A DNA stretch of 64,000 nt, from the NCBI GenBank assembly GCA_037389465.1, contig JAZARR010000179.1, positions 6,414,001 to 6,478,000 on the forward strand, read 5' to 3'. Position numbers and translations under genes: made by a program. The notes beneath the pieces are model-generated. The model searched no databases and was not told where the DNA came from. It worked only from the letters and a program-made list of their open reading frames with translations. The DNA comes from Baylisascaris procyonis. Taxonomy: Eukaryota; Nematoda; Chromadorea; Rhabditida; Ascarididae. Each line of letters opens with the position of its first letter. Within the stretch, counting starts at the first letter, position 1. Shown here piece by piece: positions 28,401-43,400 of this stretch.

Positions 28401-31400
28401 AAACCTGGGGGCGCGTTTCCAATTTCAATGCAAAAATCGGGTGGGGTTTTCCTTTTTATGCAAAAATCGGGAGGCGCGTTTTCCCTTTCAATGCAAAAAT
28501 CTGGTGGGGTTTTCCTTTTTCCTTCCCGATTTTTGCGTAGAAAGGGAAAACGCTCCACCCGATTCTTGCATTGAAAAGAATACGCGCCACCCGATTTTTG
28601 CATAAAAAGGATAACGCGCCTTCCGATTTTCGCATTGAAAAGGTGAACGCGCCGCCCGATTTTTGCTTGGAAGGGGAGGCGCGCCCTCCGAATTTTTCCA
28701 CGAAAAGGGAAACGCGCCTCATATTTGTGCAAAAATCGAGAGGCGAGTTTTGTCTTTCTATGCAAATCCGGGAGGCGCGTTTTGTCTTTCCATGCAAAAA
28801 TCGGAAGGCGCGTTTCCCTTTTTATGCAAAATATGGCGCGTTATCGCGCGTGGCGCGTTATGCTTTTTATGCTTTTCCAATGCGGAAAAATCGCGCGTTT
28901 TTGCAAAAATCGCGCGTTCCATTTTTGCATTAAAAGCGCCTTTTTTTGCATGATAACGCGCCTTCCGATTTTCGCATTGAAAAGGTGAACGCGCCGCCCG
29001 ATTTTTGCTTGAAGGGGAAACGCGCTTTCCATATTTGTGCAATCGTATGCAATTTTGTCGTCGGAAGGCGCGTTAATGCCGCGTTTTTTTTTATGCAAAA
29101 AAGGCGCGTTTCCAATTTCAATGGGAAGGCGCGTTATTTTTTATGCCCTTTTCAATGCAAAAATCGGGTGGGGTTTTCCTTTTTCCTTCCCGATTTTTGC
29201 GTAGAAAGGGAAAACGCTCCACCCGATTCTTGCCGATTTTTGCATAAAAAGGATAACGCGCCTTCCGATTTTCGCATTGAAAAGGTGAACGCGCCGCCCG
29301 ATTTTTGCTTGGAAGGGGAAACGCGCTCTCCGAATTTTTGCATGAAAACGTAAACGCGCCTTCGGATTTTGCATGAAAAGGGAAACGTGAGTCGTGCAAA
29401 AATCTTCCGATTTTCGCAAAATTGAAAAAAAATCGCGTGGCGCGTTATGCTTTTTACCTGGAGGCGCGTTTCCAATTTCAATGTATAATTCGGAAGGCGC
29501 GTTATCCTTTTTATGCTTTTCGGAAGGGGAAACGCGCTTCTCGCGAATTTTTTGCATGAAAAGGTAAACGCGCCTCATATTTGTGCAAAAATCGAGAGGC
29601 GAGTTTTGTCTTTCTATGCAAAACCGGGAGGCGCGTTTTCCTTTTCAATGCAAAAATCGCGTGGCGCGTTATGCTTTTTATGCAAAAACCTGGAGGCGCG
29701 TTTCCAATCTCAACGTATAATTCGGAAGGCGCGTTATCCTTTTTATGCAAAAATCCGGAGGCGCGTTTTCCCTTTCAATGCAAAAATCGGGTGGGGTTTT
29801 CCTTTTTCCTTCCCGATTCTTGCATAAAAAGGGAAAAGCGCCTTCCGATTTTCGCATTGAAAGGGTGAACGCGCCAGCCGATTTTTGCATAAAAAGGATA
29901 ACGCGCCTTCCGATTTTCGCATTGAAAGGGTGAACGCGCGAGCCGATTTTTGCATAAAAAGGATAACGCGCCTTCCGATTTTCGCACTGAAAAGGTGAAC
30001 GCGCCGCCCGATTTTTGCTTGGTAGGGGAAACGCGCTCTCCGAATTTTTGCATGAAAAGGTAAAGGCGCCTTCGGGCTTTTGCATGAAAAGGGAAACGTG
30101 ACTCATATTTGTGCACATCGGAAGACGCGTTTCCCTTTTTATGCAAAATACGCGTGGCGCGTTATCCTTTTCAATGCAAAAATCGAGTGGCGCGTTATGC
30201 TTTTTATGCAAAAACCTGGAGGCGCGTTTCCAATTTCAATGCAAAAATCGGGTGGGGTTTTCTTTTTTATGCAAAAATCGGGAGGCGCGTTTTCCCTTTC
30301 AATGCAAAAATCGGGTGGGGTTTTCCTTTTTCCTTCCCGATTTTTGCGTAGAAAGGGAAAATGCGCCTCCCGATTTTTGCATAAAAAGGATAACGCGCCT
30401 TCCGATTTTCGCATTGAAAAGGTGAACGCGCCGCCCGATTTTTGCTTGGAAGGGGAAACGCGCTCTCCGAATTTTTGCATGAAAACGTAAACGCGCCTTC
30501 GGACTTTTGCATGAAAAGGTAAACGTGACTCATATTTGAGCAAAAATCGAGAAGCGAGTTTTGTCTTTGTATGCAAAGATCGGAAGACGCGTTTCCCTTT
30601 TTATGCAAAATACGCGTGGCGCGCTATCCTTTTCAATGCAAAAATCGCGTGGCGCGTTATGCTTTTTATGCAAAAACCTGGAGGCGCGTTTCCAATTTCA
30701 ATGTATAATTCGGAAGGCGCGTTATCGTTTTTATGAAAAAATCCGGAGGCGCGTTTTCCCTTTCAATGCAAAAATCGGGTGGGGTTTTCCTTTTTCCTTC
30801 CCGATTTTTGCGTAGAAAGGGAAAACGCTCCACCCGATTTTTGCATAAAAAGGGAAAAGCGCCTTCCGATTTTTGCATAAAAAGGATAACGCGCCTTCCG
30901 ATTTTCGCATTGAAAAGGTGAACGCGCCGCCCGATTTTTGCTTGGAAGGGGAAACGCGCTCTCCGAATTTTTGCATGAAAAGGTAAACGCGCCTCATATT
31001 TGTGCAAAAATCGAGAGGCGAGTTTTGTCTTTCTATGCAAAACCGGGAGGCGCGTTTTGTCTTTCTATACAAAAGTCGGAAGGCGCGTTTTCCTTTTCAA
31101 TGCAAAAATCGCGTGGCGCGTTATGCTTTTTATGCAAAAACCTGGAGGCGCGTTTCCAACTTCAATGTATAATTCGGAAGCTGCGTTATCCTTTTTATGC
31201 AAAAATCCGGAGGCGCGTTTTCCCTTTCAATGCAAAAATCGGGTGGGGTTTTCCTTTTTCCTTCCCGATTTTTGCATAAAAGGGAAAAGCGCCTTCCGAT
31301 TTTTGCATAAAAAGGATAACGCGCCTCCCGATTTTCGCATTGAAAAGGTGAACGCGCCGCCCGATTTTTGCTTGGTAGGGGAAACGCGCTCTCCGAATTT

Positions 31401-34400
31401 TTGCATGAAAAGGTAAAGGCGCCTTCGGACTTTTGCGTGAAAAGTTAAACGCGCCTCATATTTGTGCAAAAATCGAGAGGCGGGTTTTGTCTTTCTATGC
31501 AAAAATCGGAAGGCGCGTTTCCCTTTTTATGCAAAAATCGCGTGGCGCGTTATGCTTTTTATGCAAAAACCTGGAGGCGCGTTTCCAATTTCTATGTATA
31601 TTCGGAAGGCGCGTTATCCTTTTTATGCAAAAATCCGGAGGCGCGTTTTCCCTTTCAATGCAAAAATCGGGTGGGGTTTTCCTTTTTCCTTCCCGATTTT
31701 TGCGTAGAAAGGGAAAACGCTCCACCCGATTTTTGCATTGAAAAGAAAACGCGCCACCCGATTTTTGCTTGGTAGGGGAAACGCGCTCTCCGAATTTTTG
31801 CATGAAAAGGTAAAGGCGCCTTCGGACTTTTGCATGAAAAGGGAAACGTGACTCATATTTGTGCAAAAATCGAGAAGCGAGTTTTGTCTTTCCATGCAAA
31901 AATCGGAAGGCGCGTTTCCCTTTTTATGCAAAATACGCGTGGCGCGTTATCCTTTTCAATGCAAAAATCGCGTGGCGCGTTATGCTTTTTATGCAAAAAC
32001 CTGGAGGCGCGTTTCCAATTTCAATGTATAATTCGGAAGGCGCGTTATCCTTTTTATGAAAAAATCGGGAGGCGCGTTTTCCCTTTCAATGCAAAAATCG
32101 GGTGGGGTTTTCCTTTTTCCTTCCCGATTTTTGCGTAGAAAGGGAAAACGCTCCACCCGATTTTTGCATAAAAAGGTAAAAGCGCCTTCCGATTTTTGCA
32201 TAAAAATGATAACGCGCCTTCCGATTTTCGCATTGAAAAGGTGAACGCGCCGCCCGATTTTTGCTTGGAAGGGGAAACGCGCTCTCCGAATTTTTGCATG
32301 AAAAGGTAAACGCGCCTCATATTTGTGCAAAAATCGAGAGGCGAGTTTTGTCTTTCTATGCAAAACCGGGAGGCGCGTTTTGTCTTTCTATACAAAAGCC
32401 GGAAGGCGCGTTTTCCTTTTCAATGCAAAAATCGCGTGGCGCGTTATGCTTTTTATGCAAAAACCTGGGGGCGCGTTTCCAATTTCAATGCAAAAATCGG
32501 GTGGGGTTTTCCTTTTTATGCAAAAATCGGGAGGCGCGTTTTCCCTTTCAATGCAAAAATCTGGTGGGGTTTTCCTTTTTCCTTCCCGATTTTTGCGTAG
32601 AAAGGGAAAACGCTCCACCCGATTCTTGCATTGAAAAGAATACGCGCCACCCGATTTTTGCATAAAAAGGATAACGCGCCTTCCGATTTTCGCATTGAAA
32701 AGGTGAACGCGCCGCCCGATTTTTGCTTGGAAGGGGAGGCGCGCCCTCCGAATTTTTCCACGAAAAGGGAAACGCGCCTCATATTTGTGCAAAAATCGAG
32801 AGGCGAGTTTTGTCTTTCTATGCAAATCCGGGAGGCGCGTTTTGTCTTTCCATGCAAAAATCGGAAGGCGCGTTTCCCTTTTTATGCAAAATACGCGTGG
32901 CGCGTTATCCTTTTCAATGCAAAAATCGCGTGGCGCGTTATGCTTTTTATGCAAAAACCTGGAGGCGCGTTTCCAATTTCAATGTATAATTCGGAAGGCG
33001 CGTTATCCTTTTTATGAAAAAATCGGGAGGCGCGTTTTCCCTTTCAATGCAAAAATCGGGTGGGGTTTTCCTTTTTCCTTCCCGATTTTTGCGTAGAAAG
33101 GGAAAACGCTCCACCCGATTTTTGCATAAAAAGGTAAAAGCGCCTTCCGATTTTTGCATAAAAATGATAACGCGCCTTCCGATTTTCGCATTGAAAAGGT
33201 GAACGCGCCGCCCGATTTTTGCTTGGAAGGGGAAACGCGCTCTCCGAATTTTTGCATGAAAAGGTAAACGCGCCTCATATTTGTGCAAAAATCGAGAGGC
33301 GAGTTTTGTCTTTCTATGCAAAACCGGGAGGCGCGTTTTGTCTTTCTATACAAAAGTCGGAAGGCGCGTTTTCCTTTTCAATGCAAAAATCGCGTGGCGC
33401 GTTATGCTTTTTATGCAAAAACCTGGAGGCGCGTTTCCAATTTCAATGTATAATTCGGAAGGCGCGTTATCCTTTTTATGCAAAAATCCGGAGGCGCGTT
33501 TTCCCTTTCAATGCAAAAATCGGGTGGGGTTTTCCTTTTTCCTTCCCGATTTTTGCGTAGAAAGGGAAAACGCTCCACCCGATTCTTGCATTGAAAAGAA
33601 AACGCGCCACCCGATTTTTGCATAAAAAGGATAACGCGCCTTCCGATTTTCGCATTGAAAAGGTGAACGCGCCGCCCGATTTTTGCTTGGAAGGGGAAAC
33701 GCGCTCTCCGAATTTTTGCATGAAAACGTAAACGCGCCTTCGGACTTTTGCATGAAAAGGGAAACGTGACTCATATTTGTGCAAAAATCGAGAAGCGAGT
33801 TTTGTCTTTGTATGCAAAGATCGGAAGACGCGTTTCCCTTTTTATGCAAAATACGCGTGGCGCGTTATCCTTTTCAATGCAAAAATCGCGTGGCGCGTTA
33901 TGCTTTTTATGAAAAACCTGGAGGCGCGTTTCCAATTTCAATGTATAATTCGGAAGGCGCGTTATCCTTTTTATGAAAAAATCGGGAGGCGCGTTTTCCC
34001 TTTCAATGCAAAAATCGGGTGGGGTTTTCCTTTTTCCTTCCCGATTTTTGCATAAAAAGGGAAAAGCGCCTTCCGATTTTTGCATAAAAAGGATAACGCG
34101 CCTTCCGATTTTCGCATTGAAAAGGTGAACGCGCCGCCCGATTTTTGCTCGGAAGGGGAAACGCGCTCTCCGAATTTTTCCATGAAAAGGTAAACGCGCC
34201 TCATATTTGTGCAAAAATCGAGAGGCGAGTTTTGTCTTTCTATGCAAAACCGGGAGGCGCGTTTTCCTTTTCAATGCAAAAATCGCGTGGCGCGTTATGC
34301 TTTTTATGCAAAAACCTGGAGGCGCGTTTCCAATCTCAACGTATAATTCGGAAGGCGCGTTATCCTTTTTATGCAAAAATCCGGAGGCGCGTTTTCCCTT

Positions 34401-37400
34401 TCAATGCAAAAATCGGGTGGGGTTTTCCTTTTTCCTTCCCGATTCTTGCATAAAAAGGGAAAAGCGCCTTCCGATTTTCGCATTGAAAGGGTGAACGCGC
34501 CAGCCGATTTTTGCATAAAAAGGATAACGCGCCTTCCGATTTTCGCATTGAAAGGGTGAACGCGCGAGCCGATTTTTGCATAAAAAGGATAACGCGCCTT
34601 CCGATTTTCGCACTGAAAAGGTGAACGCGCCGCCCGATTTTTGCTTGGTAGGGGAAACGCGCTCTCCGAATTTTTGCATGAAAAGGTAAAGGCGCCTTCG
34701 GGCTTTTGCATGAAAAGGGAAACGTGACTCATATTTGTGCACATCGGAAGACGCGTTTCCCTTTTTATGCAAAATACGCGTGGCGCGTTATCCTTTTCAA
34801 TGCAAAAATCGAGTGGCGCGTTATGCTTTTTATGCAAAAACCTGGAGGCGCGTTTCCAATTTCAATGCAAAAATCGGGTGGGGTTTTCTTTTTTATGCAA
34901 AAATCGGGAGGCGCGTTTTCCCTTTCAATGCAAAAATCGGGTGGGGTTTTCCTTTTTCCTTCCCGATTTTTGCGTAGAAAGGGAAAATGCGCCTCCCGAT
35001 TTTTGCATAAAAAGGATAACGCGCCTTCCGATTTTCGCATTGAAAAGGTGAACGCGCCGCCCGATTTTTGCTTGGAAGGGGAAACGCGCTCTCCGAATTT
35101 TTGCATGAAAACGTAAACGCGCCTTCGGACTTTTGCATGAAAAGGGAAACGTGACTCATATTTGTGCAAAAATCGAGAAGCGAGTTTTGTCTTTGTATGC
35201 AAAGATCGGAAGACGCGTTTCCCTTTTTATGCAAAATACGCGTGGCGCGTTATCCTTTTCAATGCAAAAATCGCGTGGCGCGTTATGCTTTTTATGAAAA
35301 ACCTGGAGGCGCGTTTCCAATTTCAATGTATAATTCGGAAGGCGCGTTATCCTTTTTATGAAAAAATCGGGAGGCGCGTTTTCCCTTTCAATGCAAAAAT
35401 CGGGTGGGGTTTTCCTTTTTCCTTCCCGATTTTTGCATAAAAAGGGAAAAGCGCCTTCCGATTTTTGCATAAAAAGGATAACGCGCCTTCCGATTTTCGC
35501 ATTGAAAAGGTGAACGCGCCGCCCGATTTTTGCTCGGAAGGGGAAACGCGCTCTCCGAATTTTTCCATGAAAAGGTAAACGCGCCTCATATTTGTGCAAA
35601 AATCGAGAGGCGAGTTTTGTCTTTCTATGCAAAACCGGGAGGCGCGTTTTCCTTTTCAATGCAAAAATCGCGTGGCGCGTTATGCTTTTTATGCAAAAAC
35701 CTGGAGGCGCGTTTCCAATCTCAACGTATAATTCGGAAGGCGCGTTATCCTTTTTATGCAAAAATCCGGAGGCGCGTTTTCCCTTTCAATGCAAAAATCG
35801 GGTGGGGTTTTCCTTTTTCCTTCCCGATTCTTGCATAAAAAGGGAAAAGCGCCTTCCGATTTTCGCATTGAAAGGGTGAACGCGCCAGCCGATTTTTGCA
35901 TAAAAAGGATAACGCGCCTTCCGATTTTCGCATTGAAAGGGTGAACGCGCGAGCCGATTTTTGCATAAAAAGGATAACGCGCCTTCCGATTTTCGCACTG
36001 AAAAGGTGAACGCGCCGCCCGATTTTTGCTTGGTAGGGGAAACGCGCTCTCCGAATTTTTGCATGAAAAGGTAAAGGCGCCTTCGGGCTTTTGCATGAAA
36101 AGGGAAACGTGACTCATATTTGTGCACATCGGAAGACGCGTTTCCCTTTTTATGCAAAATACGCGTGGCGCGTTATCCTTTTCAATGCAAAAATCGAGTG
36201 GCGCGTTATGCTTTTTATGCAAAAACCTGGAGGCGCGTTTCCAATTTCAATGCAAAAATCGGGTGGGGTTTTCTTTTTTATGCAAAAATCGGGAGGCGCG
36301 TTTTCCCTTTCAATGCAAAAATCGGGTGGGGTTTTCCTTTTTCCTTCCCGATTTTTGCGTAGAAAGGGAAAATGCGCCTCCCGATTTTTGCATAAAAAGG
36401 ATAACGCGCCTTCCGATTTTCGCATTGAAAAGGTGAACGCGCCGCCCGATTTTTGCTTGGAAGGGGAAACGCGCTCTCCGAATTTTTGCATGAAAACGTA
36501 AACGCGCCTTCGGACTTTTGCATGAAAAGGTAAACGTGACTCATATTTGAGCAAAAATCGAGAAGCGAGTTTTGTCTTTGTATGCAAAGATCGGAAGACG
36601 CGTTTCCCTTTTTATGCAAAATACGCGTGGCGCGCTATCCTTTTCAATGCAAAAATCGCGTGGCGCGTTATGCTTTTTATGCAAAAACCTGGAGGCGCGT
36701 TTCCAATTTCAATGTATAATTCGGAAGGCGCGTTATCCTTTTTATGAAAAAATCCGGAGGCGCGTTTTCCCTTTCAATGCAAAAATCGGGTGGGGTTTTC
36801 CTTTTTCCTTCCCGATTTTTGCGTAGAAAGGGAAAACGCTCCACCCGATTTTTGCATAAAAAGGGAAAAGCGCCTTCCGATTTTTGCATAAAAAGGATAA
36901 CGCGCCTTCCGATTTTCGCATTGAAAAGGTGAACGCGCCGCCCGATTTTTGCTTGGAAGGGGAAACGCGCTCTCCGAATTTTTGCATGAAAAGGTAAACG
37001 CGCCTCATATTTGTGCAAAAATCGAGAGGCGAGTTTTGTCTTTCTATGCAAAACCGGGAGGCGCGTTTTGTCTTTCTATACAAAAGTCGGAAGGCGCGTT
37101 TTCCTTTTCAATGCAAAAATCGCGTGGCGCGTTATGCTTTTTATGCAAAAACCTGGAGGCGCGTTTCCAACTTCAATGTATAATTCGGAAGCTGCGTTAT
37201 CCTTTTTATGCAAAAATCCGGAGGCGCGTTTTCCCTTTCAATGCAAAAATCGGGTGGGGTTTTCCTTTTTCCTTCCCGATTTTTGCATAAAAAGGGAAAA
37301 GCGCCTTCCGATTTTTGCATAAAAAGGATAACGCGCCTCCCGATTTTCGCATTGAAAAGGTGAACGCGCCGCCCGATTTTTGCTTGGTAGGGGAAACGCG

Positions 37401-40400
37401 CTCTCCGAATTTTTGCATGAAAAGGTAAAGGCGCCTTCGGACTTTTGCGTGAAAAGTTAAACGCGCCTCATATTTGTGCAAAAATCGAGAGGCGGGTTTT
37501 GTCTTTCTATGCAAAAATCGGAAGGCGCGTTTCCCTTTTTATGCAAAAATCGCGTGGCGCGTTATGCTTTTTATGCAAAAACCTGGAGGCGCGTTTCCAA
37601 TTTCTATGTATATTCGGAAGGCGCGTTATCCTTTTTATGCAAAAATCCGGAGGCGCGTTTTCCCTTTCAATGCAAAAATCGGGTGGGGTTTTCCTTTTTC
37701 CTTCCCGATTTTTGCGTAGAAAGGGAAAACGCTCCACCCGATTTTTGCATTGAAAAGAAAACGCGCCACCCGATTTTTGCTTGGTAGGGGAAACGCGCTC
37801 TCCGAATTTTTGCATGAAAAGGTAAAGGCGCCTTCGGACTTTTGCATGAAAAGGGAAACGTGACTCATATTTGTGCAAAAATCGAGAGGCGAGTTTTGTC
37901 TTTCTATGCAAAACCGGGAGGCGCGTTTTGTCTTTCTATACAAAAGTCGGAAGGCGCGTTTTCCTTTTCAATGCAAAAATCGCGTGGCGCGTTATGCTTT
38001 TTATGCAAAAACCTGGAGGCGCGTTTCCAATTTCAATGCAAAAATCGGGTGGGGTTTTCCTTTTTATGCAAAAATCGGGAGGCGCGTTTTCCCTTTCAAT
38101 GCAAAAATCTGGTGGCGTTTTCCTTTTTCCTTCCCGATTTTTGCGTAGAAAGGGAAAACGCTCCACCCGATTCTTGCATTGAAAAGAATACGCGCCACCC
38201 GATTTTTGCATAAAAAGGATAACGCGCCTTCCGATTTTCGCATTGAAAAGGTGAACGCGCCGCCCGATTTTTGCTTGGAAGGGGAAGCGCGCCCTCCGAA
38301 TTTTTCCACGAAAAGGGAAACGCGCCTCATATTTGTGCAAAAATCGAGAGGCGAGTTTTGTCTTTCTATGCAAATCCGGGAGGCGCGTTTTGTCTTTCCA
38401 TGCAAAAATCGGAAGGCGCGTTTCCCTTTTTATGCAAAATACGCGTGGCGCGTTATCCTTTTCAATGCAAAAATCGCGTGGCGCGTTATGCTTTTTATGA
38501 AAAACCTGGAGGCGCGTTTCCAATTTCAATGTATAATTCGGAAGGCGCGTTATCCTTTTTATGAAAAAATCGGGAGGCGCGTTTTCCCTTTCAATGCAAA
38601 AATCGGGTGGGGTTTTCCTTTTTCCTTCCCGATTTTTGCATAAAAAGGGAAAAGCGCCTTCCGATTTTTGCATAAAAAGGATAACGCGCCTTCCGATTTT
38701 CGCATTGAAAAGGTGAACGCGCCGCCCGATTTTTGCTCGGAAGGGGAAACGCGCTCTCCGAATTTTTCCATGAAAAGGTAAACGCGCCTCATATTTGTGC
38801 AAAAATCGAGAGGCGAGTTTTGTCTTTCTATGCAAAACCGGGAGGCGCGTTTTCCTTTTCAATGCAAAAATCGCGTGGCGCGTTATGCTTTTTATGCAAA
38901 AACCTGGAGGCGCGTTTCCAATCTCAACGTATAATTCGGAAGGCGCGTTATCCTTTTTATGCAAAAATCCGGAGGCGCGTTTTCCCTTTCAATGCAAAAA
39001 TCGGGTGGGGTTTTCCTTTTTCCTTCCCGATTCTTGCATAAAAAGGGAAAAGCGCCTTCCGATTTTCGCATTGAAAGGGTGAACGCGCCAGCCGATTTTT
39101 GCATAAAAAGGATAACGCGCCTTCCGATTTTCGCATTGAAAGGGTGAACGCGCGAGCCGATTTTTGCATAAAAAGGATAACGCGCCTTCCGATTTTCGCA
39201 CTGAAAAGGTGAACGCGCCGCCCGATTTTTGCTTGGTAGGGGAAACGCGCTCTCCGAATTTTTGCATGAAAAGGTAAAGGCGCCTTCGGGCTTTTGCATG
39301 AAAAGGGAAACGTGACTCATATTTGTGCACATCGGAAGACGCGTTTCCCTTTTTATGCAAAATACGCGTGGCGCGTTATCCTTTTCAATGCAAAAATCGA
39401 GTGGCGCGTTATGCTTTTTATGCAAAAACCTGGAGGCGCGTTTCCAATTTCAATGCAAAAATCGGGTGGGGTTTTCTTTTTTATGCAAAAATCGGGAGGC
39501 GCGTTTTCCCTTTCAATGCAAAAATCGGGTGGGGTTTTCCTTTTTCCTTCCCGATTTTTGCGTAGAAAGGGAAAATGCGCCTCCCGATTTTTGCATAAAA
39601 AGGATAACGCGCCTTCCGATTTTCGCATTGAAAAGGTGAACGCGCCGCCCGATTTTTGCTTGGAAGGGGAAACGCGCTCTCCGAATTTTTGCATGAAAAC
39701 GTAAACGCGCCTTCGGACTTTTGCATGAAAAGGGAAACGTGACTCATATTTGTGCAAAAATCGAGAAGCGAGTTTTGTCTTTGTATGCAAAGATCGGAAG
39801 ACGCGTTTCCCTTTTTATGCAAAATACGCGTGGCGCGTTATCCTTTTCAATGCAAAAATCGCGTGGCGCGTTATGCTTTTTATGAAAAACCTGGAGGCGC
39901 GTTTCCAATTTCAATGTATAATTCGGAAGGCGCGTTATCCTTTTTATGAAAAAATCGGGAGGCGCGTTTTCCCTTTCAATGCAAAAATCGGGTGGGGTTT
40001 TCCTTTTTCCTTCCCGATTTTTGCATAAAAAGGAAAAGCGCCTTCCGATTTTTGCATAAAAAGGATAACGCGCCTTCCGATTTTCGCATTGAAAAGGTGA
40101 ACGCGCCGCCCGATTTTTGCTCGGAAGGGGAAACGCGCTCTCCGAATTTTTCCATGAAAAGGTAAACGCGCCTCATATTTGTGCAAAAATCGAGAGGCGA
40201 GTTTTGTCTTTCTATGCAAAACCGGGAGGCGCGTTTTCCTTTTCAATGCAAAAATCGCGTGGCGCGTTATGCTTTTTATGCAAAAACCTGGAGGCGCGTT
40301 TCCAATCTCAACGTATAATTCGGAAGGCGCGTTATCCTTTTTATGCAAAAATCCGGAGGCGCGTTTTCCCTTTCAATGCAAAAATCGGGTGGGGTTTTCC

Positions 40401-43400
40401 TTTTTCCTTCCCGATTCTTGCATAAAAAGGGAAAAGCGCCTTCCGATTTTCGCATTGAAAGGGTGAACGCGCCAGCCGATTTTTGCATAAAAAGGATAAC
40501 GCGCCTTCCGATTTTCGCATTGAAAGGGTGAACGCGCGAGCCGATTTTTGCATAAAAAGGATAACGCGCCTTCCGATTTTCGCACTGAAAAGGTGAACGC
40601 GCCGCCCGATTTTTGCTTGGTAGGGGAAACGCGCTCTCCGAATTTTTGCATGAAAAGGTAAAGGCGCCTTCGGGCTTTTGCATGAAAAGGGAAACGTGAC
40701 TCATATTTGTGCACATCGGAAGACGCGTTTCCCTTTTTATGCAAAATACGCGTGGCGCGTTATCCTTTTCAATGCAAAAATCGAGTGGCGCGTTATGCTT
40801 TTTATGCAAAAACCTGGAGGCGCGTTTCCAATTTCAATGCAAAAATCGGGTGGGGTTTTCTTTTTTATGCAAAAATCGGGAGGCGCGTTTTCCCTTTCAA
40901 TGCAAAAATCGGGTGGGGTTTTCCTTTTTCCTTCCCGATTTTTGCGTAGAAAGGGAAAATGCGCCTCCCGATTTTTGCATAAAAAGGATAACGCGCCTTC
41001 CGATTTTCGCATTGAAAAGGTGAACGCGCCGCCCGATTTTTGCTTGGAAGGGGAAACGCGCTCTCCGAATTTTTGCATGAAAACGTAAACGCGCCTTCGG
41101 ACTTTTGCATGAAAAGGTAAACGTGACTCATATTTGAGCAAAAATCGAGAAGCGAGTTTTGTCTTTGTATGCAAAGATCGGAAGACGCGTTTCCCTTTTT
41201 ATGCAAAATACGCGTGGCGCGCTATCCTTTTCAATGCAAAAATCGCGTGGCGCGTTATGCTTTTTATGCAAAAACCTGGAGGCGCGTTTCCAATTTCAAT
41301 GTATAATTCGGAAGGCGCGTTATCCTTTTTATGAAAAAATCCGGAGGCGCGTTTTCCCTTTCAATGCAAAAATCGGGTGGGGTTTTCCTTTTTCCTTCCC
41401 GATTTTTGCGTAGAAAGGGAAAACGCTCCACCCGATTTTTGCATAAAAAGGGAAAAGCGCCTTCCGATTTTTGCATAAAAAGGATAACGCGCCTTCCGAT
41501 TTTCGCATTGAAAAGGTGAACGCGCCGCCCGATTTTTGCTTGGAAGGGGAAACGCGCTCTCCGAATTTTTGCATGAAAAGGTAAACGCGCCTCATATTTG
41601 TGCAAAAATCGAGAGGCGAGTTTTGTCTTTCTATGCAAAACCGGGAGGCGCGTTTTGTCTTTCTATACAAAAGTCGGAAGGCGCGTTTTCCTTTTCAATG
41701 CAAAAATCGCGTGGCGCGTTATGCTTTTTATGCAAAAACCTGGAGGCGCGTTTCCAACTTCAATGTATAATTCGGAAGCTGCGTTATCCTTTTTATGCAA
41801 AAATCCGGAGGCGCGTTTTCCCTTTCAATGCAAAAATCGGGTGGGGTTTTCCTTTTTCCTTCCCGATTTTTGCATAAAAAGGGAAAAGCGCCTTCCGATT
41901 TTTGCATAAAAAGGATAACGCGCCTCCCGATTTTCGCATTGAAAAGGTGAACGCGCCGCCCGATTTTTGCTTGGTAGGGGAAACGCGCTCTCCGAATTTT
42001 TGCATGAAAAGGTAAAGGCGCCTTCGGACTTTTGCGTGAAAAGTTAAACGCGCCTCATATTTGTGCAAAAATCGAGAGGCGGGTTTTGTCTTTCTATGCA
42101 AAAATCGGAAGGCGCGTTTCCCTTTTTATGCAAAAATCGCGTGGCGCGTTATGCTTTTTATGCAAAAACCTGGAGGCGCGTTTCCAATTTCTATGTATAT
42201 TCGGAAGGCGCGTTATCCTTTTTATGCAAAAATCCGGAGGCGCGTTTTCCCTTTCAATGCAAAAATCGGGTGGGGTTTTCCTTTTTCCTTCCCGATTTTT
42301 GCGTAGAAAGGGAAAACGCTCCACCCGATTTTTGCATTGAAAAGAAAACGCGCCACCCGATTTTTGCTTGGTAGGGGAAACGCGCTCTCCGAATTTTTGC
42401 ATGAAAAGGTAAAGGCGCCTTCGGACTTTTGCATGAAAAGGGAAACGTGACTCATATTTGTGCAAAAATCGAGAGGCGAGTTTTGTCTTTCTATGCAAAA
42501 CCGGGAGGCGCGTTTTGTCTTTCTATACAAAAGTCGGAAGGCGCGTTTTCCTTTTCAATGCAAAAATCGCGTGGCGCGTTATGCTTTTTATGCAAAAACC
42601 TGGAGGCGCGTTTCCAATTTCAATGCAAAAATCGGGTGGGGTTTTCCTTTTTATGCAAAAATCGGGAGGCGCGTTTTCCCTTTCAATGCAAAAATCTGGT
42701 GGCGTTTTCCTTTTTCCTTCCCGATTTTTGCGTAGAAAGGGAAAACGCTCCACCCGATTCTTGCATTGAAAAGAATACGCGCCACCCGATTTTTGCATAA
42801 AAAGGATAACGCGCCTTCCGATTTTCGCATTGAAAAGGTGAACGCGCCGCCCGATTTTTGCTTGGAAGGGGAAGCGCGCCCTCCGAATTTTTCCACGAAA
42901 AGGGAAACGCGCCTCATATTTGTGCAAAAATCGAGAGGCGAGTTTTGTCTTTCTATGCAAATCCGGGAGGCGCGTTTTGTCTTTCCATGCAAAAATCGGA
43001 AGGCGCGTTTCCCTTTTTATGCAAAATACGCGTGGCGCGTTATCCTTTTCAATGCAAAAATCGCGTGGCGCGTTATGCTTTTTATGCAAAAACCTGGAGG
43101 CGCGTTTCCAATTTCAATGTATAATTCGGAAGGCGCGTTATCCTTTTTATGAAAAAATCGGGAGGCGCGTTTTCCCTTTCAATGCAAAAATCGGGTGGGG
43201 TTTTCCTTTTTCCTTCCCGATTTTTGCGTAGAAAGGGAAAACGCTCCACCCGATTTTTGCATAAAAAGGTAAAAGCGCCTTCCGATTTTTGCATAAAAAT
43301 GATAACGCGCCTTCCGATTTTCGCATTGAAAAGGTGAACGCGCCGCCCGATTTTTGCTTGGAAGGGGAAACGCGCTCTCCGAATTTTTGCATGAAAAGGT

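Noticed and set aside
37936..38964. 342-codon minus-strand open frame in the satellite, and the many similar shorter frames on both strands
   Set aside because: The translation is just rotating phrases of the 32-33-bp unit, overlapping frames on both strands are equally open, and the region lies in an intron.
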